The position numbers and the translations under genes were made by a program. Shown in pieces: positions 16,756 through 23,803 of a stretch of 39,731 nt of DNA. Every line of letters begins with the position of its first letter. The first letter of the stretch is position 1. The stretch comes from Actinomycetes bacterium (GTDB lineage Bacteria > Actinomycetota > Acidimicrobiia > Acidimicrobiales > RAAP-2), in NCBI GenBank assembly GCA_021786095.1, contig JAJYNX010000073.1:1-39731 (forward strand), in the 5' to 3' direction. The notes beneath the pieces are model-generated. The model was given only the letters and a program-made list of their open reading frames with translations, did no database searches and was not told where the DNA came from.

Positions 16756-18198
16756 CTAGATCGCGAACGCTTCGTGGTGCAGGGCGTCGGGGGCGACGCC
16801 CGCATGACGGGCCATGAGCATGGCGTCGTGAACGAACTCGACCGAGCCGCTGACGTAGACGTCGCGTTTGGCCAGGTCGGGTACGAGGCGGGCAATCGCT
16901 TCCATCGGCACGTCGCGGCGACTGCCGACGAGACGATGGAGGACGCCCTTGCGAAGCCGGACGAGCTCCTCGACCTCATTGGCCAGAAGTAGCTCGTCCT
17001 CACTCCTCGCGCGCAGCACGACGGTGGGGCGGGACTTGGGGGGAAGGTCCTCGAGTAGGGCGCGTACCGCGGTCACGCCGACTCCCCCAGCGATGAGGAG
17101 AGCCTGACGCCGGCGCTGGGCGTGAACCGTGAAGGCACCGTAGGGGCCCTCGATCGCGACGCGCGTACCCGGCGTGACACGAGTCAACTCGCGGGTGAAG
17201 TCGCCGACACTCTGCACCGTCAGGCGTAGGTAGGGGGGGCGTGGTCGCGCGGAGACGGTGAAGGGGTGGGCCTGCCACCACAGTCGGGGGGTCAAGAATC
17301 GCCATTCGAAGAACTGGCCGCCGGCGATGGACAGGCGGTCAAGGTCGCGCCCCTCGAGAACGATCGAGATGACGTCGGGACCCTCGCGCGTCACGTCGGC
17401 GACGCGCAACTGGTGCCGCCACGTTCGATAGAGGGGGACACCTACCCGGTAGGTCAGGATCAGCGCGGCGGCGATCAGCCAGGCCGCCGTCCAGGTGATC
17501 TGGGCCAGCGGGTGGCGCACGAAGGAGGGACCGAGCACGACCTCGTGGGCGAAGGCCAGGATCAGGGCCGCGTACATCAACAGGTGGAGGAGCCACCAGC
17601 GTTCGCGGGGGATGCGCGTACGAATCTGTCGGATGGAGACGAGGCCAATGAGCAGCATGATGCCGAGGGCGACGGTGGCCGTGACCATGTTCGGAAACGT
17701 TCGCAGAATCGAGCCGAACTCCGCCCACGCGCCCTGGTGGGCGGTCTGCGCGTAGGCGAAGGTCAGGAGAATGGCGTGGGCAGTGATGAGCAGGATGGTC
17801 CACGGCGCCAGTTGGCGGTGCCAGTGGATGACGCCGTCCTGGCCGAGCATTCTCTCCAGGGCCGGGGCCCGGCTGGCGAGGATCACCATCACGATGGCTA
17901 GGTAGGTGCCGACCAGGCCAGTGAGGGAACCGAGGAACATGTAGGCACCGCCCTGAAGGTGCACCTCACTCCACGTCCCGTCGACGAGAGGCAGACCGAG
18001 AACGAGTCCCAGGCCGAGGCCGATCGCCAGCAGGGCGGCGTAGAACGAGAGCGCGTTCGGACCACGGCTCTGCGTGTCACGCGAACCAAGGGCGTGGCCC
18101 GCCGACGTCGGAGTCAACTCTCGAGGGTAGAAAATCGGCGAGGCCACGGATCCTCCGGTCTGCTGCGACGTGCGTGCCAGTGAGGTGAGACTAGTCAT
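16756..18198 (-). CDS. Ferric-reductase-like membrane flavocytochrome oxidoreductase
   Basis: This 480-residue protein joins a ferric-reductase-like transmembrane domain (about residues 48-235, some six helices) to a cytosolic FAD/NAD(P)H reductase module. His residues in HWHRQL, TAHAI, LLHLLMY and AFAHEV are spaced as haem ligands in membrane helices. In the reductase half, HPFTVSA is the FAD motif, GPYGAF follows, AGGVGVTAVRALLEDL binds the nicotinamide nucleotide, and VYVSGSVEFVHDAML is the C-terminal block. It would move electrons from cytosolic NAD(P)H across the membrane to the FMN protein encoded next. The first 45 or so residues are polar and cytosolic. ATG 18198 has GAAGGG upstream. 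It is first of three genes ending with apbE. Confidence 0.9.
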   Translation of the reverse strand: MTSLTSLARTSQQTGGSVASPIFYPRELTPTSAGHALGSRDTQSRGPNALSFYAALLAIGLGLGLVLGLPLVDGTWSEVHLQGGAYMFLGSLTGLVGTYLAIVMVILASRAPALERMLGQDGVIHWHRQLAPWTILLITAHAILLTFAYAQTAHQGAWAEFGSILRTFPNMVTATVALGIMLLIGLVSIRQIRTRIPRERWWLLHLLMYAALILAFAHEVVLGPSFVRHPLAQITWTAAWLIAAALILTYRVGVPLYRTWRHQLRVADVTREGPDVISIVLEGRDLDRLSIAGGQFFEWRFLTPRLWWQAHPFTVSARPRPPYLRLTVQSVGDFTRELTRVTPGTRVAIEGPYGAFTVHAQRRRQALLIAGGVGVTAVRALLEDLPPKSRPTVVLRARSEDELLLANEVEELVRLRKGVLHRLVGSRRDVPMEAIARLVPDLAKRDVYVSGSVEFVHDAMLMARHAGVAPDALHHEAFAI

Positions 18199-18826
18199 GG
18201 CCCTTCGTCACATTGCCCAAATTTGCCAACTTCTTAGTCGCATCTCACCTGGACGGTGGTGGCCCGGGAATCGTCGCTGACGGCGTGGATCGTCATCAGC
18301 GGCGTCGCCGTTGGCGTGCCGGCGAGGTCGTCGCGTACTCGAGGTGGCGTTACCAGGGGATCAGAGCGCCGTTCGCAGTGTTCGTGCGGACGGTGGTCGC
18401 CCGTGGGCGGCGCCTCTGGTGGGCTCACCGTGCTGGCCCATGCGGAGGAGTTCGGCCGTCTCAGAGCGATGTCGTCGTCGCTCTCCTCGGGCGTCTCTCG
18501 TAGGAGGACGGAACCCGAGCGGTTCCCACTGGCGCTTGTCGCTGCCGGGAAGAGGGAGCGCTGATGACGCCGGTTGGCCAGCGCCCCGGGCAACGCCGTG
18601 GGTGACTGTGACCCGAGAGGCGCGGGCCGGTGGGCCTGCCCGCCAGTTCTGGTAGCGCCCCGGCACCTCGCCCGCTGCGACCAGTCGTCGAGCGCCCCGT
18701 CGACGTGGATCGACTCGGACAACGTCACCTGTCACTTCGACGTCGGACGCGTCGCGCGGGTGTGAGTGGCGAGTCGGACGGTGGCAGGAGCGTGTACCGG
18801 GGCGCCCGCTCGACGACAGAGGTCAG
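18199..18826. other. Non-coding or degraded stretch
   Basis: No convincing gene is seen in these 628 bases on either strand. Open frames are present only because GC-rich sequence has few stops, and none translates to a recognisable protein. The first 45 bases next to 18198 are AT-richer and should hold the promoter of the ferric-reductase operon. The rest may be remains of lost genes. Confidence 0.5.
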
Positions 18827-18873
18827 CCTCCACTGGCCGGTCCGGGCGGTGAGCCCGGTCCGGCCAGTGGAGG
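18827..18873 (-). terminator. Long hairpin, probable terminator of the truncated gene at 18905
   Basis: Two 21-base arms (18827-18847 and 18853-18873) pair with a single mismatch around the 5-base loop ggtga. It lies 31 bases past the TAG of the gene fragment at 18905 on the minus strand, the usual place for a terminator. There is no T-run on either side. The near-perfect stem is the strongest hairpin I noticed between genes. Confidence 0.55.
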
Positions 18874-18904
18874 TGCGTCGGTGACCGTCGTTTCGGGGCC
18901 AGCC

Positions 18905-19054
18905 CTAGGATGCGGTGACGACGAACGTGTCGGTCGACGTATTCACGTCGAGCGCGTCCGAGCACGTCGGGTACGTGCCGTTGATACTCGCGTAGCTCGG
19001 CGTACCGAGAGCGGATCCGCTTCCACAGCTCGGCATTTGCACCACGCCCGACGC
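18905..19054 (-). pseudogene. C-terminal fragment of a probable secreted protein
   Basis: A 49-codon frame ends at TAG 18905. It reads in part GTPSYASINGTYPTCSDALDV and finishes in NTSTDTFVVTAS, with two Cys and a Ser/Thr/Asn-rich composition typical of an exported protein's tail rather than of random GC-rich reading. An in-frame TAG at 19055-19057 closes it on the 5' side, immediately before the IS481 target site. It is therefore a remnant, unless translation starts at an internal GTG or ATG (19045 or 19036). The strong hairpin at 18827-18873 fits as its terminator. I do not recognise the family; pilin-like secreted proteins have similar tails. Confidence 0.4.
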
Positions 19055-19060
19055 CTAGGT

Positions 19061-19082
19061 CTTCCTGTCCCAAGGTTGAGGT
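19061..19082 (+). repeat. IS481 left inverted repeat
   Basis: This 22-base end pairs with 20161-20182, with one difference (t for c at the 17th base). It is preceded directly by the ggt target repeat. Confidence 0.88.
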
Positions 19083-19107
19083 TGCACACTGGACCTGAAA
19101 GCGGGTC

Positions 19108-19157
19108 TGGTGGTGGACTCTGTGGTTTCCAGCAAGAAATCAAGGAGACCACCACCA
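19108..19157 (+). promoter_or_regulatory. Hairpin masking the transposase ribosome site and start
   Basis: Bases 19108-19120 (tggtggtggactc) pair with 19145-19157 (gagaccaccacca) over 12 of 13 positions. The right arm contains the end of the AAGGAGA ribosome site and the A of the transposase ATG. Such stems in insertion sequences block translation of read-through transcripts from outside the element; that role here is inferred from position. A transcript starting inside the element, after the left arm, would escape it. Confidence 0.6.
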
Positions 19158-20135
19158 TGACCCCTAATGACGTTATCTATCAGCGCCGCGTCGCGTTGCT
19201 CGCCGAGGCCGAGCGAAGCGGCAACGTGAGCGAGGCCTGCCGACGATTCGGTGTCTCTCGCACCCGCTACTACGAGTGGAAGTCCGTCGCCGATCACGAC
19301 GGCCTCGAGGCGTTGATGCCCAAGGATCGCCGTCGTCCCCAGGTGCCGGGCGCGACGCCCACCCACGTGCTCGAAGAGCTCCTGACCCTGGCCGTCACAC
19401 GCCCGACGCTGGGCGCTCGCCAGTTCGCCGACGCTCTCGTCGAGCGGGGATTTGTTCTGTCCAAGTCGAGTGTCCAGCGCCACCTCGTCGCGAACGGCCT
19501 GGGCACGAGAGCGAGGCGCCTGGCGAAGGCGGCCGGCATCGCCGCGGCGACGAGCGGCCTTCTCACCGAGGCCGCCCGCGATGAGTCCCTTCGGCTTTTG
19601 CCTGTTCAGCCCGGCTCCGGGACACCTGGTCGGCGTCGATGGCTTCTACATCGGCAACCTGAAGGGGGTGGGCAAGGTCTACCAGCTGACCGCAATCGAC
19701 GTCTTTCGTCGCTTCGCCTTCGTGTGGGTGATCGCCGGGGTGCCCAACGCGAGCAGGGCGAGCGCGTTCCTCACCCGCCTTCAGCGCCACTGGCGCCGTC
19801 ACGGGGCGAGCGTGCGGGCCGTTTTGTCGGACAACGGCCCCGAATGGGTCTCGAGTGACTTTCGCGCTGCGCTGGCGGCCCAGGACATCACCCACGTGCG
19901 CATCCCGCCGCGCTCGCCGAATCACAACGCCGTCGTCGAGCGCTTCCACCAGACCATCCTCAACGAGTGCTGGCGGCCGGCCTTTCACCGGCGCAGCTTC
20001 CACTCGATCAAGCAGCTTCAGGCCGAGGCCGACGCCTGGCTCGCCACCTACAACTACCGTCGACGCAACCACGGTGACTACATGCGCGGCCGGATCCCCG
20101 GTGACACGATGAACCCTCGAAGGAAGGCCGCGTGA
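19157..20135 (+). pseudogene. IS481-family transposase, frameshifted
   Basis: The first frame from ATG 19157 encodes the helix-turn-helix region (SEACRRFGVSRTRYYEWK) and linker up to about TEAARDES near 19590. Homology then continues one base further on (+1) from about 19588 in the frame that ends at TGA 20135. That part holds the DDE core: the first Asp in LVGVDGFYIG (near 19638), the second in LSDNGPEW, and the Glu in NAVVERFHQT. Joined, the protein would have the usual IS481 length of about 325 residues. IS481 transposases are normally one frame, so a single-base change near the ccc at 19587-19589 probably inactivated it. A programmed +1 shift or a sequence error cannot be excluded. Confidence 0.85.
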
Positions 20136-20160
20136 GACAGTTCCACAGAGCACCACTGTC

Positions 20161-20182
20161 ACCTCGACCTTGGGACAGGAAG
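20161..20182 (-). repeat. IS481 right inverted repeat
   Basis: This is the right end of the element, complementary to 19061-19082 apart from one base, and followed by ggt, which repeats the base triplet in front of the left end. Confidence 0.88.
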
Positions 20183-20204
20183 GGTCGGATCGCTCGGTCT
20201 CGAG

Positions 20205-20367
20205 TTGACAGGACCACTCGTCGCCAAGACCATCCGTCGCAAGTTCCTCGCGCTACCCGGTCGCTTCCGACTCGGGGCGGCGGCGATACCTTCACCTGCC
20301 GACAAAGTGGCCCTGGGCGACCCAGTGGAGCGAGTGCTTCAGCCGGCCCATCACACTACAGACCTGA
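20205..20367 (+). pseudogene. IS1380-family transposase C-terminal remnant
   Basis: From about 20223 the plus strand reads AKTIRRKFLALPGRFR. After a one-base shift, from 20275, it reads RRRYLHLPTKWPWATQW and ends at TGA 20365. The order 'TIRRxxLALPGR ... LxLPxxWPWA' is the conserved C-terminus of IS1380-type DDE transposases. Only the last 50 residues or so remain, split by the shift, so it is a dead fragment. It abuts the IS481 right end, which suggests that insertions landed repeatedly in this place. The match is from memory of the family pattern. Confidence 0.5.
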
Positions 20368-20559
20368 CCACATCGGTTTTGAGGTCGCTCGCGGCACGCC
20401 CGGCGACTTCCAGCGCGAAGGCGTTACGAACGCGGGAGAGATCGCGACCCATCACGTCCGCGTGTCAACCACGTGCACGAGATGCCGTGAACTGCGACCC
20501 CTGCCGTCATCCGATGGTCGAAAGTGACCACCTATGCGTGTTCGACGGTGGATTGAGGC

Positions 20560-20910
20560 TTAGGACAGGGTGACCCAGAGCCACATGACGGGGGCGGTAA
20601 CGAGTCTGGCCGCGAACCACTGGAGCAGTTGTTCGGGTACGTGACTCGTGATCCGGGGCACCAGCATGCTGCCCACGAACATGCCGGCGGCCGAGGGAGG
20701 GTACCGCCGACGAGTCGACGGTGGTGAGGATGGCGAAGGTGACCGCCGACACGGCAGACGTGGCGTTGAGGAGCAGAAGCAGTAGCGGCTAGAGCATGGC
20801 GCTCGAACCGGCGCCGGAGCAGCCGTTGTGGACCGCGACGAGTCGCAGGGCGACCGGTTCCGATGGTGTCAAGAGCAAGCGGACCGAACCGATGCCCGCG
20901 CCGACCGCCG
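20560..20910 (-). pseudogene. Broken TauE/SafE-family permease
   Basis: Reading the minus strand in pieces gives GAGIGSVRLLLTPSEPVALR and LVAVHNGCSGAGSSAML, then an in-frame TAG near 20790. LLLLNATSAVSAVTFAILTT follows, then a frameshift around 20690-20705, and finally AAGMFVGSMLVPRITSHVPE and WFAARLVTAPVMWLWVTLS, ending at TAA 20560. The order and spacing match the second half of TauE/SafE (sulfite/anion exporter) proteins, including the 'YNGxFGAGSG' and 'GxxLGxRLAxRLPxxxLRW' blocks. No start or N-terminal half is recognisable. At least one stop and one shift make it non-functional. The missing half may have been lost when the neighbouring mobile elements moved in. Confidence 0.65.
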
Positions 20911-21107
20911 TGACGGCAGCGCCTCGCCGCAGTCAGGACCCCCTCTGCGTAACTCGGGGAGGGGCGCGACCGTGGCCGAGGTCGGCCCGAGTGCGCTGCG
21001 CGTCGCTACCCAGCGGTGGGCAAGTGGGGAGGACACCCGTGCGCGTGGCGTTGGCGCCGTGCCGATCACTCGCGGCGTCGACGGGATCATCGTCGAGGTC
21101 GGTGTGG

Positions 21108-22247
21108 CTAACTCGACGCGACGTGCTCGAGCAGTTCGGTGCCGAGGGGGGAGTCGAAGAAGGTGACGTGGCCGAGTAGGTAGCCGTGGTAGGCGAGATC
21201 ACGGGTGGCCGCGTCGCCGAGCACGTCACCGAAGTACTCGATCTCGGACAGGGCGAAGTCCACGTGCGCGACCGGAAGGACGGCGGCCAGCGCTCGTCGG
21301 CCGGCGGCGAGCAGGGGTGAGACGTGGCTGTAGCCCTCCAGCAGCGCGTCGAGGCTGGCCCAGTCCACACTGACGGCACCGCAGCCGGCGACGTCGAGCC
21401 AGTCGATCGTCGCGCGCTCCACGGCCAGGGCGAGGTCGTGCAGCGCGAAGGTCCGATTAGCCAGGCCGAGATCGAGCACCTCACGGACCTCGTCGCGCGA
21501 CGGGTCCCAGGTGAGGTTGGACGGGTGCCAGTCACCGTGGGTCCACTGGCGCGTCAGCGCTCGCGTGGTCGCGCGCGCTCGCGCCAGTGGCTCGGCGAGT
21601 ACCCGCGGGACGGTCTCGAGGCTGGTGTAGGGCTCGAGGGCGCGCGCTAGCCCGGGGCGGGCGCTCAGCAGCGCGGCGAGCGCGGCGCGAGGGTCGTCGG
21701 CGTCGGCCAGACTCACGGCGTCGAGGAGCACAGCGGGACTGCTCGCCGGCTCGTCGAAGCTCGCGGCCGCCCGGTGCAGGTGAGCCAGCGCGGCCCCCGC
21801 ACTGCGCGCGTGCTCGGGCTTCGCGTAGGGGTACCAGGAGGGGACGTCGCGGTAGAGGTCCCGGCCGCGCGCCACGTCGAAGAACTCGTACAGGTACGGC
21901 CCGACCCGCGCGACGCTCTCGCCACTCGGGCTGCGACGGCTGACGGGCGTCGCCACCCCGTGGGTGCGCAGGTGGTCACCGAAGCGGTGCTCGATCTCGA
22001 GGCGCGCGGCCGTGCGCACGCGCTCGTGGTGGCGTTTGACGAAGAGGTTCGTCTCGTCGACGCGCACCAGCGCCGCGGCCGACATCGGACGGGGACTGCG
22101 CCAGAGCACTCGCACCTCGCTCGCCGTCCGCCCTCGCGGCGAAACCTGGTCGAGTTGGGCCAGGGGCTCGGTCAGTTCGCCTGCGACGATCGGTGACCAG
22201 TCCGGCGTCACGGGCTCGAGGCCCATGCCGTGGACGAGGTGGCTCAT
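21108..22247 (-). CDS. APH-family small-molecule kinase in a TPP-riboswitch operon
   Basis: This 379-residue protein belongs to the aminoglycoside-phosphotransferase/choline-kinase fold. The catalytic loop THGDWHPSN has Asp239 and Asn244, and the metal-binding motif DLG is at 259-261. A Lys in NLFVKRH near residue 71 fits the ATP-contacting Lys. All key residues are present, so it should be an active kinase. Its ATG overlaps the permease stop (ATGA), placing it under the TPP riboswitch at 23618-23718. Known thiamine kinase (ThiK) is of the same fold. A role in phosphorylating thiamin, hydroxymethylpyrimidine or a related salvage compound is therefore a reasonable inference. Antibiotic resistance is unlikely from context. 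The substrate is not proven. Confidence 0.85.
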   Translation of the reverse strand: MSHLVHGMGLEPVTPDWSPIVAGELTEPLAQLDQVSPRGRTASEVRVLWRSPRPMSAAALVRVDETNLFVKRHHERVRTAARLEIEHRFGDHLRTHGVATPVSRRSPSGESVARVGPYLYEFFDVARGRDLYRDVPSWYPYAKPEHARSAGAALAHLHRAAASFDEPASSPAVLLDAVSLADADDPRAALAALLSARPGLARALEPYTSLETVPRVLAEPLARARATTRALTRQWTHGDWHPSNLTWDPSRDEVREVLDLGLANRTFALHDLALAVERATIDWLDVAGCGAVSVDWASLDALLEGYSHVSPLLAAGRRALAAVLPVAHVDFALSEIEYFGDVLGDAATRDLAYHGYLLGHVTFFDSPLGTELLEHVASS

Positions 22248-23611
22248 TCGCGCGACGCGGCTCGGCGTCGATGGGTACGGTTCTCGAGTCGACCGAGGGC
22301 CAGCGTGGCCACCACCGAGACGGCGAAGGAGATGAGCGAGGCCGACATTGAGGCTTGGTCGCTTAGGTGGATCCAACTGTCCGCCCGAGTCCACAGTGAC
22401 GCCCACCAGCCGACGTAGCCGGGGTTGATGAGTTGGTAGACGACGAAGCCGAGGGTCCACGCCACGACCATCGCCGGGCGGCGCCCCGTCGCGCGGCTCT
22501 CGTCGCGCCGGCGCGCCAGCACGAAGAAGTCGATCAGGAAGACCGCCGTGAGCGGCACGAAGACCGAGCCGAGCAGGATGAGGAAGTTCTCGTAGTCACT
22601 GATGTTGATGGCCAGGGCCAGGACGGTGATCACCAGGCTGACCGCGCCGGCCAGTACTCGCCGGTCCCAGAGGGGTCGGGCGTTTTGGATCGAGACCACG
22701 CTCGAGTAGACGTCGGCGAATGACTGGTCGAGCTCGCGCGCCGCCAGGATCGCGAAGCCGACCGCGCCCAGGGGTACGGCCACGAACGCGCCGTAGATGT
22801 CCGAGGGCGTGCGGGCCACGGTCACCAGCGCCACCAGGCCGATCGCGTAGCACAGGACCTGCGTGACGCCGTAGCCGACGAATGCGCCCCAGAAGCTGGC
22901 GCGTTCGGAGCGTGAGTGGCGCGTGTAGTCCGCCGCCAGCGGTGCGAACGATATCGCCGCGGCGACCACCGTGTCGGTGGCCACCCAGAATCCCGACCAG
23001 GAGCCATGGGTGAGGGCAGGCAGAGGGTGGCGCAGCATCTCGACGCTGAGGTACGCCAGGACCACCACGACCGCGGGTGTGGCGACGCGCCGCAGGACCC
23101 GCACGGCCCCGAGCGGCCGCAGGGTCAGCAGACCCGTCAGCAGTCCGGCGAGCAGGATGTAGAGCCAGCGCGGGACGCCGGGGGCGACGACGTGTGCCGC
23201 CGTGGCGATCGTGACGAGCTCGAAGATCCCCCAGCCCAGGAGTTGGACGACGTTGATGACGGTGGGCACGTAGGACAGTCGTGCGCCGAGCAGACGGCGC
23301 AGGAGCACCATGGCTGGCGCCCCAGTACGCGCTCCGGAGACGCCGCACGCCGCGATGGCTAGCGACCCCAGGATCGTGCCCAGGACGATGGAGAGGAACG
23401 CCCCCGCGATGGGCAGGGCGCCCGCCGCGGTCCCGGTGGGCTCGAGGACGAAGATGGCTCCGGTGAAGCCCAACAGGCTGACGCCGAGGTTGCCCCACAG
23501 GCCGAACTGGTCGACGACGCCCAGCGCCTGGGGGACGGGTTCGACGAGAGTGTGGCCCACCTCCGCGTGGGCGTCACCGGCGACAACCGTGAATGACGTG
23601 AGCTCGTCCAT
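22244..23611 (-). CDS. NCS1-family permease, probable thiamin-precursor transporter (CytX-like)
   Basis: This 455-residue membrane protein has about 12 hydrophobic segments and the NCS1 (nucleobase-cation symport 1) pattern: WGNLGVSLLGF in the first helix, a Gly-rich SIVLGTILGSLAIA second helix, GARTGAPAMVLLRRLLGARLSY, and SFAPLAADYTRHSR. NCS1 members carry cytosine, purines, hydantoins or hydroxymethylpyrimidine. A TPP riboswitch lies directly upstream, so hydroxymethylpyrimidine or another thiamin precursor is the likely cargo. The start at 23611 is set by AGGAGGA; the open frame further upstream is riboswitch sequence. It is coupled by an ATGA overlap to the kinase downstream. Confidence 0.88.
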   Translation of the reverse strand: MDELTSFTVVAGDAHAEVGHTLVEPVPQALGVVDQFGLWGNLGVSLLGFTGAIFVLEPTGTAAGALPIAGAFLSIVLGTILGSLAIAACGVSGARTGAPAMVLLRRLLGARLSYVPTVINVVQLLGWGIFELVTIATAAHVVAPGVPRWLYILLAGLLTGLLTLRPLGAVRVLRRVATPAVVVVLAYLSVEMLRHPLPALTHGSWSGFWVATDTVVAAAISFAPLAADYTRHSRSERASFWGAFVGYGVTQVLCYAIGLVALVTVARTPSDIYGAFVAVPLGAVGFAILAARELDQSFADVYSSVVSIQNARPLWDRRVLAGAVSLVITVLALAINISDYENFLILLGSVFVPLTAVFLIDFFVLARRRDESRATGRRPAMVVAWTLGFVVYQLINPGYVGWWASLWTRADSWIHLSDQASMSASLISFAVSVVATLALGRLENRTHRRRAASRE

Positions 23612-23617
23612 GCTCCT

Positions 23618-23718
23618 CCTTACGCCGGCATTACCCGGACAAGTTCCTCGGTCGGCGATGGAGCGGACAGGCCGCACGCTCACCCTCTCAGCCCGGTTCA
23701 CCCGAGCTCCCGATACAG
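23618..23718 (-). promoter_or_regulatory. TPP (thiamin pyrophosphate) riboswitch
   Basis: On the minus strand the conserved core is clear. A P3 stem with loop GTGAA (23691-23707) is followed at once by CTGAGAGGG (23683-23691). A variable arm with paired GAGCG/CGCTC comes next. The second half is ACTTGTCCGGGTAATGCC then GGCGTA, in which CCGG pairs with CCGG around GTAATG (23625-23638). These match the Thi-box consensus. The P1 closing stem is hard to see. AGGAGGA, the permease's ribosome site (23614-23620), starts directly after the aptamer, so ligand binding would block translation. A possible -10 box, TACAGT, lies at 23727-23732. Confidence 0.88.
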
Positions 23719-23803
23719 CTGGGCTCACTGTAGCGCGTCGCTCGGCGGCGCGTTGAGTGCGGGTGCGGCCCCGCGTCGACGGCGAGGCGTTCCTCGCGCG
23801 TGG

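Larger units (their letters stand above)
19061..20182 (+). mobile_element. IS481-family insertion sequence, complete ends
   Basis: This 1122-bp element is bounded by 22-bp inverted repeats that differ at one position, beginning cttcctgtcccaagg (19061-19082 and 20161-20182). The sequence ggt flanks it on both sides (19058-19060 and 20183-20185), consistent with a 3-bp target duplication. If the ends are placed at the internal TGT/ACA, the flanking repeat is lost, so the outer boundary is preferred. It carries one transposase reading frame interrupted by a frameshift. The near-identical ends point to a fairly recent insertion. It sits beside an older IS1380 remnant and a broken permease gene. 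Confidence 0.88.

Noticed and set aside
18209-18228. Possible palindromic operator (ttgcccaaatttgccaa) before the ferric-reductase gene
   Set aside because: On close comparison the two halves match at too few positions. It is an AT-richer promoter patch rather than a clear inverted repeat.
18234-18728. A 164-codon frame on the minus strand in the gap after the ferric-reductase operon
   Set aside because: The product is Ser/Pro/Arg-rich with no motif and no ribosome site. It looks like chance openness in GC-rich sequence.
21108-22247. Antibiotic-resistance aminoglycoside phosphotransferase
   Set aside because: The fold is shared, but the TPP riboswitch and coupling to an NCS1 permease point to metabolite salvage.
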